A DNA stretch of 64,000 bases from Callaeas wilsoni (taxonomy: Eukaryota > Chordata > Aves > Passeriformes > Callaeidae), in the NCBI GenBank assembly GCA_013398955.1, contig VWPU01013675.1, positions 37,654 to 101,653 of the forward strand, in the 5' to 3' direction. Made by a program: the position numbers and the translations under genes. The stretch's first letter is position 1. Each line of letters begins with the position of its first letter. Of the stretch, positions 1-20,900 are shown in pieces. Under the pieces are notes generated by a model. The model had not been told where the DNA came from, ran no database searches, and was given only the letters and a program-made list of their open reading frames with translations.

Positions 1-6750
<6,750 letters not shown>

Positions 6751-7967
6751 AGCTTTGGGCGTCCTACCCTGCTCGTCTTTTCGGTGTTTCCATTGAGTGG
6801 AACTGGATGGTGAGGGAACCAAGAGCATCCTGCTGAGGGAGTCAGGAGCAGCTGGCACGAGTGTAATCTATGGACTGTACAATGGCAGGTTCTTCACTGT
6901 TGCATGGATCACTCTACACGCATGCCTAAAAACAAAAGAAATCTATATAGTGGCTGTCCAGGGACCAGAAGAGATCAGCAGTAGAGTCAGCAAAAACACC
7001 CCCGTGATACAGGTGAATGAAAAGCGGCTATATTTTGTCCAGTGTGGTGTAAAACAGCAATTTTAATAGGCTATAACTTTGTAACAGTATGTTGTACACT
7101 TTTCCCCCCTGTGACAAACTGCACTCAAAAATCACAAAATTATCCTATTTTGGCTACTTTTCATAACAAAAGCCACAAGTAGCAATGCTAAATATAGCAC
7201 AACTGATAGAGGAAGCAACTGTAGGATAACTGATGTTGCATACAAAATACCAAACTTGTGTGATGTTCAACTACTTAGCTGTGGAGTTTCACTTCAAATT
7301 CTTCCTAAAGAATGAGATCAGTGACGAGGATGCTGCAAGTAGCTAGAGATGTTTATATCCCATACGATACCCGAATTACTCAAGTCAAATTAATATTGCT
7401 TGCACCAGGGGAAATAAATCCCTGGCAAAGCTTTAGCAAAGCACAGCTACAGTAATCAGCAAATAGATGAGGCAGTCCAAGGCTGTGTCATTTCTGGTTT
7501 AGATCTCCACCTCCCATGAAGTCAGAGAAATATTCACCCAGAGTTTTGTCCATTTTTACAAGCTACATGCAGTAGGATATTACACATCACTGGGAGATCG
7601 CTGGGAGAAGAACAGAAGACAAAATTTAACTAATATTGAAACCATGCTTAAAACAAGTATTAATTGTATATTTTGTGACCACAAGAAATATAAACTATCA
7701 AGCATAGGAAGACACAAGCCCAAGACAAATTGGCCACGAGACAAAAATACAAATACAGAAGTAGGTATTTGTGGCAGGAAGATCACATTCTATACAAAAT
7801 GGGTTTAAAATTAAGGGAAATACAGAAATACTTGTCTGTGTTTCACCATTAAATGTGTTTCTGGTCTCTATGCAGATTAAGCCTTGTGGAATCTAATATC
7901 TTTATATTAGCTGTCAGTAGCTGGTTTGTCTGTGTGATGGTATTCCATATAAATGTAGTGTGATAGG

Positions 7968-7975
7968 TGTAAATA
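7968..7975 (+). promoter_or_regulatory. Possible Pumilio element next to poly(A) signal
   Basis: TGTAAATA matches the PUF-protein consensus UGUANAUA and lies 5 nt before the first AATAAA of the probable BMERB1 3'UTR. An 8-mer occurs often by chance, so this is suggestive only. Confidence 0.3.
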
Positions 7976-7979
7976 GTAA

Positions 7980-8056
7980 AATAAACGTATATGGATCTAG
8001 TGTGACAATCTCAGGCTTAGAAATAACAAAAGATAGCAAAAAGTTCCTAAAATAAA
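7980..8056 (+). terminator. BMERB1: BMERB1 candidate poly(A) signals
   Basis: Two canonical AATAAA hexamers, at 7980-7985 and 8051-8056, about 1.23 and 1.3 kb after the stop. Chosen as the first canonical pair with GT-rich sequence downstream. Later AATAAA hexamers (for example near 8731, 8815 and 9345) are alternatives. Confidence 0.45.
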
Positions 8057-11000
8057 GTTTTACAAGAGGAACTTCCATTTTGTGAAGCCAGCTAAGTGAA
8101 GTGTGTGCTTATATACCAAGGAACCACAGCATAGGAAAGAAGAAAAAATTAACAGCAGTTACCCCAAAAGGATAAACAGTTATTTTTTTAGAGAGAAAAA
8201 GTATCTTATTAATGTTGAAGGCAATAGACACCATCTAAAGTAACTCAGACTATTCTTATACAAATAAAACCTAATCCCTAGCACTGACTGATTTGATGAA
8301 AAAACACTTGCATTTTCAGAATAATTTCAGTATTGCAGACTCACTTGAGACAAAGAACCAATGTCACTAAGTACCTTAAGTTTTAAGGATTAAAGAGGAA
8401 AAAACACAAAAGGTTTCCACTAAGACATGAAGCACTTTAATTACTTTGACCAAAGATGCAGGAAAGAGAACAAAGGCTGACTCTCATATGTAGTTATTAC
8501 ATCCTTGTTGTGACACACACCACCACATTGAGCTCTGCAGCTGTTAAAATCTGTACCTGTGTACATTAACACAGTTCTGGGGAAAACTGCTTTTAGGGGA
8601 GAGAATACACACTGCAGGGAAAGAAACACCCACTGGCTTCTGTAAAATTCCACAGCCTCTTGCTAGTGCCCAGCTAAGATATCAGGAACTGTCGGTATCT
8701 TAACGCAAGAGGCAGATGTTCTGTGTCATTAATAAAGGCAAATGGAAGTCAGGGAAAAAGCTGTAGTGAAGCACCAAACTAACCCTTAGCAGGATCAGCT
8801 GTGCATGCCACTAATAAAGGGTCCAGAAGGACTTTGCACATGGTTTTTAAAGCTCAAGGTGACTTCTGAACATTAGTGTTTCACCCAGGCTGTGCTGATG
8901 GTTGGGGTGATCCCTGCAGGCTGCACAGAATCCACAGGCACTTGGGAATAAAGTGAAGCGAGTACAATGTAGGTTTCCATGAAAAAACTTCATTAGCAAG
9001 AAACAGAGTTAGACATTCCTGGGAAGCAACACATGACCAGGCTACAGAGCCTCCTCCTTTAATTAAAACCAAGAGGAAACACAGCAGGTAGGAATGTGCA
9101 ATATTCATAAAGTTAAGCACTGGTAGCCAGTGCCCCAAAGGGACTTGAACTCCAGCAGTGTTAATGACAGTGGACTTCATTTTCAGAAGTTCTAGCTTCG
9201 CTCAGCTGGAAGGTTTTCTGTATGCCAGTTTTTGTTTTTAATTAGCAAATGCTTCATTTCTGTGTTTATTTGGGTGGGTTTGAACAGCTTGCCTGCAGTG
9301 CACCAGTGGTTCCTTCAGAAGTGGGTCAGTGATGCTGCTTAGCAATAAAGTCCTGGATTTTTTAGACTGTGTTCAACACTGGTTCAGTGTTGCCTATCTA
9401 GAACACAGCAGAGCCCTTATGGCTGATGTCAAAGCTAATGGCTGCAACTGAACAAATTAAACTTGGGAAGGAATTAAGTGTAAAAATCTTGACCCTTACT
9501 TTTAAAAGCCAGATTAAATCACTGAATATCCCAAGAGCAACCAGGGGCTTTGTAACTTCCATGATCCTGTGAGCGCGACACATTACACAATCCCCAGACA
9601 GAAAATCAGCAGGGTATCACACAAGTATCTTTAGGTGACTATGGAGTAACTGGCATCATTTCAGAGTTGATTTTCAGGTATCAGTCACTGTCAGCAAGGA
9701 GGGACATTGACTGAAGCACCCAATATCTCTTCTGGAAATCCTGGCTGTTTATCACTTCAGAAAGAAGGCAAGAAGGCATTGGAAAAGGAAGAATGTATGG
9801 AAGAATGTGTAAGGTGGATCTGACACACTCCAGTAAACATGACTATGTTCAGGAAAGGATCTTGGTCTACTGAGAAAAACAAAAGTGCTGAAGTGCTATT
9901 TGTACAAATCACCAATTCCACCAGCAAATGGTTCTCTTGTACTTTCCCCTAGGCCTACTGAATCTCTTCCAAGTTAAACATATTTCCAAATAAACTAAGC
10001 TGCTGTGTTATACTAAGCATTTGTTTCTTCCTGTTACTGAAGGAAAAGTTGGTTATGGAGGGGGATGCACTTCCTGTGCTGCTACACTTTTCAAAAAGAG
10101 TAAGGCTACTATTCTGCAAGAAAGGAGTAATGCTCAGGTGAGTTAGGGATGCTACTGAAATAAAGGATTTTCTCACTGAAAAAGAAGAAAACCCACCAAA
10201 AAAGCCAATCTCAGTATGCTCCTAGATTACTTTGGAGCCTTACTATAGCCCAGAGCCTGCAGAGATTAGAGTCAGTTCCCAGCCCTACCCTGAGAATATA
10301 AGGGTCCCAACATGTCTGAGTGCCAAAAGAATTGCCAAGCCAAAAGGGCAGTCGTGTTATTTAAATGAACAAAAAATCCCACTCCACCCCAGCATGAATG
10401 GGGACTGCACATTGTCATCAAAGTGCATCTTGTTTTACATGATCCCATCCATCCTGTAAACACCCAGGCAAGCAGGCTGCTTTCAGACAGGACCATATCA
10501 AAAATACTACTTCAAGTACTTCACATCCAAGACTTGCTCTCCCTTCCACGTGCACGCAACACTTCACACGGGACCCTGAGAACACCTCAGTACCTGAGCC
10601 TGGAGCCTGGCAGCCTCGGCAGCAGCGTGGCCTCAGAGGAGTAAGGAGGTGTCTCACAGGAGCTCTCCCCTCACATTGAAGTTTACTTTCTTTACAACCT
10701 TATTAGTTTCTTAATGAGAGGCAGTTTTCTGCACCAACACTTCATGGGAGGTTGAAATAACTGTGGTAAGACACCAAGAGATGATTAAACTGACACTTGA
10801 AAAGTAAATCTCATCAGTTACAGGCATCAGTGGATTTTAACAGGCTTCACAAAACCAGAGGAGACTGCAGCTAATATCAAGTTTCTTGCAGCCAATTACC
10901 TCACCCCATCTACACCAACACAAGAGTGTGCTAGTTTTTTCCTTCATCACACAGAACAGCTCCTCTGGCAGGATGCAATTCTTCACTTTTGAATTCAATA

Positions 11001-12547
11001 ACTAAAAGACTGACTTGAAACTTGAGCCATGGCATGACATATAATAGTGCTTTGACAGCCATGTCAAAAAAAATGCTCAAATAACATCCTGAAGTGGCAT
11101 TTCAGAAATTCCTTGTAAAATGGCATTCTCTGTTTAGATCAATCTGCTTTCTGCAGCATACATATAGCACTACAAACCATTTTAATAATCACTTGAATTA
11201 GGATTTTTTTTTCTATCTTTATCCACGTAAGTAATACCAAACAAAAATAGTCACACAGGAAGGAATACAGCATTAAAAGTAATGCTTGCTAGAAAAATGC
11301 TATTAATAGGAGTTAAACCATAGCTCACCATGCAACTATAGTCTGTCCTGTTACATTATGGCAGGCAAAACAAGCCATATTAATTTTAGAAAAAAATGAA
11401 AAGTTATTTTCACCATGACTTTTTTACTAACTTAAAACAGATGGTTTAACATAAAATGAGAATGAAAGAAGTGGGAATGTTTGCAGCACAATACCAAAGC
11501 AATATTTAAAATCAAACTCATCTTTTGAAGGTAATCACATACCAGGTGCTATGAGGGATTTTACTGATTCATTTACTTAAAAACATTCACAACTACTGAG
11601 AAATGAAATTACAGAGCAGTGATTATAGGGTATCTGGTGCTGCTCTAGGAAGTTTTTATAGACTGCCTGTTCCTCCTTTCAAAGAGGAATATTCATTATT
11701 TTCAAGAGGGATATTTATTACACTGTTTATGAAGAGCTTCCTGCCAAGTTTTTTAGGTAGTTACTTTAAAATTGTTTACTGAATAAGTACTCTGTAAGGA
11801 TTGCTTATCTGCAGCAGGCCTGACATTTACTCTAGCAGACTCCACCTAACAGTTCTGTTGAGTGAGAGTTATGTCACAAAACAAAAGACAAAACAAACCC
11901 CAAACAAACCTCCCCCCAAAAAAGAGAAAGTCACGAGCGGCTCATCCAACCCTTTACTTTAGTCCATGAAGCTGTGAGATGACAAAACAGTTCAGTTTAG
12001 TTGCCTTTTTTTATTAAGATTTTTAATTTCAAAACACTCCAGTGAAAGAAATTTGTCGTATTTGTAGTTCCTGGATAATTACCATCTTCAGCAAGCTGGA
12101 AAACAAAGCTATTATAACTCAAAAGTGACTTGTTATTAACGTTCACGTGAACTTGTTTGCAACAATTTTAACATCTCAAAGGGACACACACTGAGGAGGA
12201 ACACCTGACATCCAACTGCTGAATTTACACTCCTTTCTCCCTTTTTCTCTTTAGGCTGATATATAGCACAGCTTCTTTTCAAAACAAACCCTACACATTA
12301 GGTTGCATGAAGAACAGTAAGAGACACTGCACCTGCAAACAGCTCAATTGCAAAAATCAGGAAAAGCCTCATTCTCCAGAATTTATGGTGCTTCTTTAGT
12401 TTTCAGGAAACCCCAGCTCTCTGTTCTGTCTCAATAATTAAATTTAACATGACACAGCAAGTTAAGTATTCTAGGGCAGGTTGTTTTGTGTTGGCTTTTT
12501 TTTCCCCAGGTCTTCAGACAAGGACAAGAGTTATGCTTGCTTGAAAA
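8057..12547. other. Intergenic region between BMERB1 and MARF1 3' ends
   Basis: About 4.5 kb with no exon, RNA gene or recognised transposon. It holds an A/C-rich simple tract at about 11878-11930. Part may belong to longer 3'UTR forms of either convergent gene. Confidence 0.6.
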
Positions 12548-12553
12548 TTTTAT
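12548..12553 (-). terminator. MARF1: MARF1 candidate poly(A) signal
   Basis: AATAAA on the minus strand, about 2.2 kb past the stop. The alternatives at 12740, 13550 and 12010 cannot be separated without transcript data. Confidence 0.35.
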
Positions 12554-14762
12554 TGACAACTGTTTGGTCCCAACACACAAAACAGCACTTGAGCCACAAA
12601 AGAAAGTGTCCAAACAAAGTAGACAGCTAAGAAAAGAAGTCTTTCTTCTCTCTCCCATTCCAAGAAAAAAAATAGTGCATAAATTGAGGGCTTCAGTGAC
12701 ATTTTTTCTTTTAAACAAACATGAATCTGAAGTAGTACATTTATTTGCTAAATTAAAGAATTTCATGGTTGCAATGCTTTTAAATCTGTAAGTCACATCA
12801 TTCATTTAACCCTTTGGATAAAAAAATATATTGCAATTCAATTAGCTATTTTGTTACACTATGAACACAACTTCTCAAAAGTATTACTCTATTACTTTCA
12901 AACAGCAGAATTTCAGCAGAATCACACATGAATCCAGATAAGATATGCTGACCTTCCTATGTGGTCTAACCACCACATTACTTGGATAAATACCATATTT
13001 TCCTCTGAAGCAAAAACCTGGTTTTCTTTAGTACTCCAAGTGACTTGTAGCTGCATCTCACGAAAATACAGTTTCAGGCTGGTCTCTTCTCCAGTGCACG
13101 CTCTTCTGAAACAAAGGTCTAGACTGATCACTGTCAACCTTACCAAAGTTAAACTGAAAGCAGATTTCCTTGCATTTAACTCATTAAAAACATTCCAAGA
13201 AAGCTTACTTCTAAATTTCTTCTTCTGTAGCAGTATGTCTGTAGAGGTTTACTGTGGACTCAAAATACTGTGCCATAATGCTCAGAAAAACTTCCCAGTG
13301 TTTCTTTGCACTTACAGTGGCTATAAACTCACTACTGGTAATACTTGCCTAAATATAAAAGATTTTATAACAAAATCTGACTAGTAAAATTCTGTCTATA
13401 GCCATTGTTCAGTGGCATTTCCTGCTGCTGGCTGAAAAATTAGAGCCTGTGTTCCATCTCTTGCATATTACAATAGAATCCATCTAAAAAAACCACTCAG
13501 TTGGCCAGTGGAAAACTTCTAGTAAAGGTTCTTTCAATACTACAAGCAATTTATTTGCTGCCTGGCAAATACAACCCATTGTAAATGCCATGGTTACCCA
13601 GAATGGGTATAAAGTCTCACACACTGGACAGTTCTGCTCACTAGAGTTAAGGTCATCCACTGACTTAAGCTCTCTCCCAAAGCTGGCCCTTGCAAAAGCC
13701 AACACAAGATACCACAAATTCAAAAAGCTGCCAACACTAGGAGTAAGTCTTAGAATAAAAACAGACACAGCTAAAAGACAGCATATCAAAGAACGAGCTT
13801 CCCATTTACTGAACATGCTTAAAAATAGAAAACAAGGTTAAGAAGAACAACCTTAGCATTTCCACATGTAGCTAGAACTTTCCTTACAGGTGGAAATAGC
13901 ATCAATACCTTCCATCGCCAACCATTTTAATAAGATCTGTCCATTATCTGTAATTTATGCATTAGATGCATATTTCAGAAATATCAGAATCTTCCTAACT
14001 TCATTTCGAGACACAAAATGAAAATGTGTGTGTCTGTATCTTACACTCATGACATCAAGACAGTCTTTTCCTTAACCAAACCCATGCCAGACAAACTAAG
14101 TAAGAGGGAAGCTTAAAGCATCGGTGTCCTAGAAAGCTCCTAAAAGGAACTGAAAGCTACAGCAAAAAAACATTTAAAACAAGTTTTACACAAGACCCAC
14201 ATAATCTTCTACAGACATCTTTAGACAAACATTTCCAATGCAGTTACAAGCCATCTGAGAGGTCAGAGAACAAGTTTCCCCTCTGGAGGACAATCAGCTC
14301 CCCTCACTCTTGTCATTCCAGGTCAGCGAGTTAAAATTTCTCAACAGGCTTTTGAAAGACAAATCATGCATTTCATTAATACTGTCTGAAACAATACCAG
14401 TAAGCAACAGCCTATAGAATACAATATGCTACATGTATGATTACATCACCAACAAGGCTTAAAGAAAATAAAATCTGTTCCATGTTTGTTGAATTAATAT
14501 TTTGCTTTTACTGAACACATTTATGAAAAACTGTAAAATTTTAAGAATAATTTAACAAATGCCAGATTTTTTTTCAAAATAATAGAAAAAAATCTGCTCT
14601 GCTAACAGCTGTGTTCAGTGTAAAAGGAACAAAATCTTCACAGAATACATTAAATACAAATTAATTCCTCTAGGTTTTCCATTAAAATACACATGGGCTA
14701 GCAAACAGCTTTACTTTGTGCACAGTCCATAGGTATTTGTCTTTCACACTAAAAAGAAAGAG
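12548..14762 (-). other. MARF1: MARF1 3'UTR (probable extent)
   Basis: Lies 3' of the MARF1 stop codon on the minus strand. Minus-strand AATAAA hexamers (TTTATT on the + strand) occur at 13550-13555, 12740-12745, 12548-12553 and 12010-12015; I take 12548 as a likely end (about 2.2 kb of 3'UTR). Open frames here, including a 141-codon one at 12959-13384 (+), have no recognisable domain. Confidence 0.5.
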
Positions 14763-14995
14763 TTAAAGCTTGGTTACAGGTGCAAGTGAGAAGTTTGCTG
14801 CCAATTTGACCTTGTTTTTGTGTTGCTTTTTGGCTGGGCTGTCTGTTGCTTCTTTGTTTACTTGGGATTCAGAGGACTGATAGGGAGGCACTGAAGCATT
14901 CTCTGTGGTGTCAGACACCACAGAACCAGAGATCAGCTTTTCTTGAGCTGTGGTAACAATTCTTTGTTTTTCTTCTTCTGTTAAAATCATTATCT
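14763..14995 (-). CDS. MARF1: MARF1 terminal coding exon 26
   Basis: Residues 1669-1745 plus TAA at 14763-14765. [20 protein letters not shown] through [16 protein letters not shown]. The acceptor has two possible AG sites 2 nt apart (cagag); only the first keeps frame. Confidence 0.94.
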
Positions 14996-17900
14996 CTGAA
15001 ATAAATAAGACAATTCAATTTACTGATGCTCTGTTCTTGTAAAAAAGTATTTCTCTGCTGTTAGGCAATAAAATACTTAAAAAGAATGCATCAGCCTGAT
15101 TTGAAGCAACACAGGGAGGCAAACTCTTACCTGGGTGGGGTGTAGGACGTTCCTCAAACTGAATGAGGTCTGCAGACTCAAGAACCACGGGATCAGGTCT
15201 CAGCTGGGGGGATGGCAGGCAGGAAGGTACTGGCTCACACAGCAGGTCAACAGGAGATGTATTTGTGAGGCAAAGAAGTTCTTGTTCTGTTTGATTAGAA
15301 ACTACAAAAATAAGGGAACATCTTTCAGAGTACCTGTAAGCTGTGAAGGTGTCACTAATGTCACAGGTAAATGTAAAGCCTCCAGATGCACATCTGGGGA
15401 TTTGAGAACTATGCTCTATTTGAAATACTAACACCAAACAAATTTAATTAATGCTAATTAATCTCAGATTCATTTGTTGCATAAAGAGTATCTAATTAAA
15501 TTCTCATCAGAATACAGGAGCCACTGCTAGAAGAAGCTGCTGCTGACCACCCTCTCTCATTAGCTTCATGTCTGTAGACTTAAATTTTCACCAAATCCCT
15601 GGGAAGCAGTACCCAGCAGCTATAAATATACATCTATATATACACACACACACTTACACACTGGCAGCTCAGGACACAAGCCTAACCACAAACTCAGAGA
15701 AGTTCAACAAGCTTTCAAGCCAAAATGTGTATTGACACAAGTTCAGCTATACTAACTCACCTTTCCCCATGCTGCTTCAATTACTCTGCTTATTTCCCCT
15801 AAGACAATAAATTTCTTATATAAATCAACTTTGCATTACCATTGCTAGGCCTTCCTAGATTTAGTTCCATTGATGAAGTGGATCCTTGGGTCTCCATAAT
15901 GTGTCCGTTATTGTCAGCAAGTTGACTTCCATGATCATCTACATGATCAGCAGGGGGAAAACTAGGTGAGCTAAAACGAGCTGCAAAAAGGCAAGTTAAT
16001 TTGGTTAGTTTACTCAAGCTGCCTCTTAAAAAAAAAAACAAAAGGAGAAAACTAAGGTACTGCTCAAAATTGAAATGGCTTACTTTTCATATCATTCTTC
16101 AGGACTACAATTCTCTTGTGGCCATGTCCTTTAATCCAGACCACCTAATGAGAAGAAAGCAGAATTGAACATCAGCATATGCTAACCTCAAAGCATTTGC
16201 TCACTGCCTTTCACCCAGCTTTGCACTGACATGATTTCTAACAGTAAATTAAATCACATTGCTAATTTGTACTACACTATCCAAGTAAAGGCTCAAAGTA
16301 ATTGATACCAAAGGCAAACCATAGTGCCAGAAAGTATACTAAATACACATTAATGAAACTAAACATTTAAACACGGAGCTGAAAAATTCCATTTTGTCAC
16401 TCTTCAGAAAGATTGGCTTACTTAAAGGAAATATTATAGCCACAAATTAGTCACCAAATTATCCCAGAGCACTAAGGATATGTGGATGACAAGAACATGG
16501 CACTTGTGACAAGGTCCCAGAATTCTTCACTCCCAAACCCAATAATGCACTCTGATCAAAATGAGGGTTCAGTACTGTACAACCACTCATTCACACAGAC
16601 AGAAAATCAATTCTCTAGCTCAGAGATGCCAGGGATGTTTACGGCCTTACTAGGAACAATTCTTAAGCAAAATTTCACCAAAACATGTGTGCTGGTTTAT
16701 TTTCTTTTTCTTTTCCAGATTTCTCAGAAGTGTATTAAAAATACAACTGGTATAGGCTTCCCTGAAGAAGGTAATTATTCCAATCATTCACCCCAACTAA
16801 CAAACTGTGGTTGTGTAAGTACTTTTAATACATGCAGAAATCTCAATGTAATTGTGCAAAACTGAGTTCCTCACACCTGTGGAATTGCTCCCAAGAGCTC
16901 TTCTAAATTATTGCATCCATATGCTTTAGGCTGCAGCACTTCTCCTGTGTATTTGCTGTATGCTACTGGGAACTCGTGAAGAAAAATTTGCTGATAATGG
17001 TAGGTGTGAAGTAAGGACCTCACATTCTTTGCAAACACATACAGATTTGTAAGCTTGACATATTCTTCTGCTGCACCATTGGTAAAAACCTAGCAGAAAA
17101 AGGAAAAAAAATAAAAGGAGAAAGAATTAGAACACATACTTCCATAGCCTCTAGACACGATGGCTTTTCAAACACATCAGAAAGGCAAGAGCTTACACAC
17201 CTCAACTAAGTAAGGCAGACTCTTCAGGAGTTCAGTTAAGGTCATAAATCCATATTCACATGGATTAAGTGAAGTACTGTGGACTGTTTCATAATGTTGC
17301 TTAAGCTGCTCGACCGAGAGCAAGGATGTTCCATCCCAGGACATCAGCAAGACCAGCAACTGGGCAGTCAGAGTACGCAGAGATTTTCTATTTATCAGCT
17401 GAATTTGCTTGCCAGATTCTGTGTCAACCACCTAGAAAAATTAATTGGGAAAGAAGTTAGGGACACAGAAGAGACTAAATTATAAATAAGAGGTATAGCT
17501 GGCATTTATTTGAGCATAGCTGTATCTGATATTCCCGTAGCCAAAAGCACACAAGATCAAGCATCTTACTGCATGGAAATATTTACTTTAAATATACAAA
17601 ACTTGTACAGCTGTGCAGCAGTTTCTGTCCACTGACAGGTATGATTTTATTTTTTGTTACAAGCCAGTTGGTCCTGACTGAGCTCCAGCCTAACACCAGC
17701 TGCTAAATCAACAAAACTGGAGCAACTAAACCAATGTGCCCACATCCATGTAATTGCAACCTCTCTTTTCTACTGGCACAGAAGACCACCTATGTATTTA
17801 CATTCAGAGTCAAAGTCTCACACCACAGCAAGAAAAGAAAGAAGTAAAGGAACTGAAAGCATTAGAAGACTGAAAACTGCTACAGTTACCAGAAAATTTT

Positions 17901-20900
17901 TTCACAGTTAGAAGTCAGGTGGGGGGGAAAAAACCAATTTGTACTGTTAAAGTAAGTACTAGAACAGAATCTTTCTTATTATTTGCTAAATAAATATGAG
18001 TATTCCCAGAGAATGCTGCAGGGTTACGAAAGAACAAAGAGAACATCATAAGAATATAAGAAACTACATTTAAAACCCTTTTGCAATTTCCCCTTCCTGA
18101 CTTATTGCTGTGCTCCAGAAACAACATTTCATGACATGTACTGAGCCACGTCCTGTGAGACAGAAAACTCCTGAATACAACCCTCCACACCTTCCAGAGA
18201 GATAACTGACAGGGCCAAAAGGTTACCTTTACAACGTGGCAGAGTTTCTGCATGAGGGCTGGCACGGAGCTGACGTCGAAGTCGTGCAGGCGCAGGGCGT
18301 AGCCGAAGGTTTTGCTGTACTCGGGCAGCAGATCCGCCAGCAGCAGGGAATTGTCCTTCTGTGCCCGCAGCAGCTTCACAAACTGGGCAGCCACTGCCTT
18401 CACCTGCTCCACCTCTGTCAGGGTGAGAATCTTCTCCTCCCCACACTCCAGTACCTACAGAACAGAAGAGACACTTTGTTCATCCAGACTCCGTCAATCA
18501 TCTCAGCAAAGCATAAGCTGCAGCTCAAACTCTGGGCCTGCAGGCAAGCATTTGCTATGTACCAAGGCTCAGCCACCTCAAAAGCTGTTTGTACAGCAAG
18601 CAAAGCCATTGAACTTCTGAAATACAACAAAACAAGCAGCGAAATAGTTAACTTTTTTAAAGCAAATTGAACACAATCATAATAAAACTTAGCTCCAATT
18701 TTGAGGCACTGAATTTTGTTTGAATTTGTTAACAAACGGCCTCCTGAATGTGCTCAAAACTACAAATCATTTCACCAAAATAGCATTAATAAAAAGATTT
18801 TCTTAAATACAGCTGTCTAAACATTATAGGTGCACAGTTTATAACTCATACTGAAGTTTATGAGAAATATAATTCCTGCTGACACAGTTGTATACATTCC
18901 CAGAAGAATGCTTTAGTCCAGCTTAGGACTTTAGAACTTACAAGTAAGACATCTGGTATGGCTTCAAAGAGTTCAAGTAGTTTTGTAAACCCATAGTAAG
19001 CGAGTTTGCACTGGCGCCCGAAGTGGTGGTGGTAACAAGGAATAAATTTATTGAAGGGCATTCGAAAATGGGGTTGGTGCCGCAGCAGATCCACCACCTC
19101 CTTGGAGAACTGCTTGGTTCTTTCAATTTCCTCCTGGGTACGTTCTAAAATTAAGAAAACAAAGCAAGAGCTACATCCCAACACACTTATAAAATGCAAT
19201 AGAATATAACAAGAAACAGTGGCTGTTTTTCAGCCTGATCACATACTATGCCAAGTCACTCTTTTCTTCTACCATTGAGACCTTTACTAGGCTTACATGT
19301 TTAAAAGTCAAAAATAATCAGGTTATCAGCACTTTAGAAGGTTTTAAAAAGCCAAATATATGTTGGTATTTTTTCTGTATGGAAACAATCCAATCTCTAA
19401 TCATTCCACAGAAAGCACAAAAATCTGCAGAAGTAGTAACATCATTTTATGTTTTTTGTCACCTATTTTCCTGTCTGTTCTATTACAAGTGTTCCGAGAA
19501 TGACATTCTTGATTTGCTAGAACTTAGCAACTTAGTTATAAAGGTAGAAATACAATTATTAAAAAAATCCAAGTCATTCCTACACATTTGAGTTACTAAA
19601 CTTTAGTCAAAGAACAATCTACTTAGAAACAGCACAAGAGAAAGTTTCATGGACATACCTCTTTTGGGAATACAAATTACCATTTCATTGTCTTGCTGTG
19701 ACAAACAGATGGTTGTATCTGGAATTTCTGATATAATATCAGCCAGTTCACACACTCCATACTCAGTAACATCCCAATCCTTAGAGAAACACCTGAAAAT
19801 TTTAAAAAATTGTGTGTAATAGAAGTATTAATGCAAGCTGTGTAGGCAAAAAATAAAGTTTCTGGAGAGCTGAGAAAGTAAGCCTCAAATTCTATGAAAC
19901 TTGAGGATAACTTTTGCATTGGCAATAATGCTAGCTTGGGAAACAAAGGGGAAACTAGAAATCCATTCTAGCCAGAGAGGTAAGATCTACTGTCATGTGA
20001 ACAATCAGTGCAACAAAGAGCTGTATATACCGACCAGTGGTTTTAAGTGCTTTAGGAAAAATATAATTGGGCCGTGTACACCACTCCAGCTGGCTACACT
20101 TCTAATGGTCTATATTTGCTTAATAGTCACAGCCATACATTCTTTTAAACAAGAATAGGTCTCAAGAGAAGGCAGAGGCCATCTCCTGGAAAACCTCTTA
20201 TTAAGCTTCCTGATACTGTGTAATATATTAAAATGTATTTTACTCTTCCCACTTCTCCAACCAAAATCTCTCAGGAGCAAGAACACTTCACTGACACTCT
20301 TACTGAACAAGTGGCCAGTGCTGACTCTACATTAAGTAGATTTATAAACAACCAATAATGTATTTTTGCCAAGAGTGGAAACAGGAAAGTGCAGTCCCAA
20401 GAAGGAGCTGTTGGCACATGATTTACAACAGCACACATGCAAAGCTAGATCACAGGTAGCTCTAAGATGCCATGGTTTGTTTATAGCACATTAACTACTA
20501 CTTTCTATCTTTATATTAAAGAAAGCATCAATCTTGATTCTTAAAAAAAACCACACATAAAACCTTATTTTTTAGCATGCTAGAACAGAATGTTCCAGAC
20601 AGGTATTACTCCTCACTTTTGCCACTGCTAGATCCAGTTAATGTAGTAAAAGTAACTCCTGGCAGTTACTTTATTCATTTTATATTTCCTGCTGAAGAAA
20701 GCCTAACACTAAGTTTTCCCTTTACTGTTCATGTTCATGTGCCATGACCTACTTGATTAAATCCAACCTTGCAGTCATAGCTCCAAAGAGAACTAATGAA
20801 ATACAATAATCCATTTCCAACCCCAATAAAGTTAAATGAACATAAAGTACTAGAGGAAGCAGTAAAATATGGCAGAGAGTTTTTCATTTTTGTTTTCATT

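Larger units (their letters stand above)
6751..8056 (+). other. BMERB1: BMERB1 3'UTR (probable extent)
   Basis: Follows the stop codon directly. Two AATAAA signals occur at 7980-7985 and 8051-8056, with a GT-rich stretch near 8098-8110 that could act as the downstream element. The extent is inferred from these signals; the real end could differ. Confidence 0.5.

Noticed and set aside
12959..13384. 141-codon + strand frame
   Set aside because: Antisense to the probable MARF1 3'UTR; composition looks random and no family is recognised.
18129..18446. 105-codon minus-strand frame overlapping MARF1 exon 20
   Set aside because: A shadow in another frame of a GC-rich true exon.
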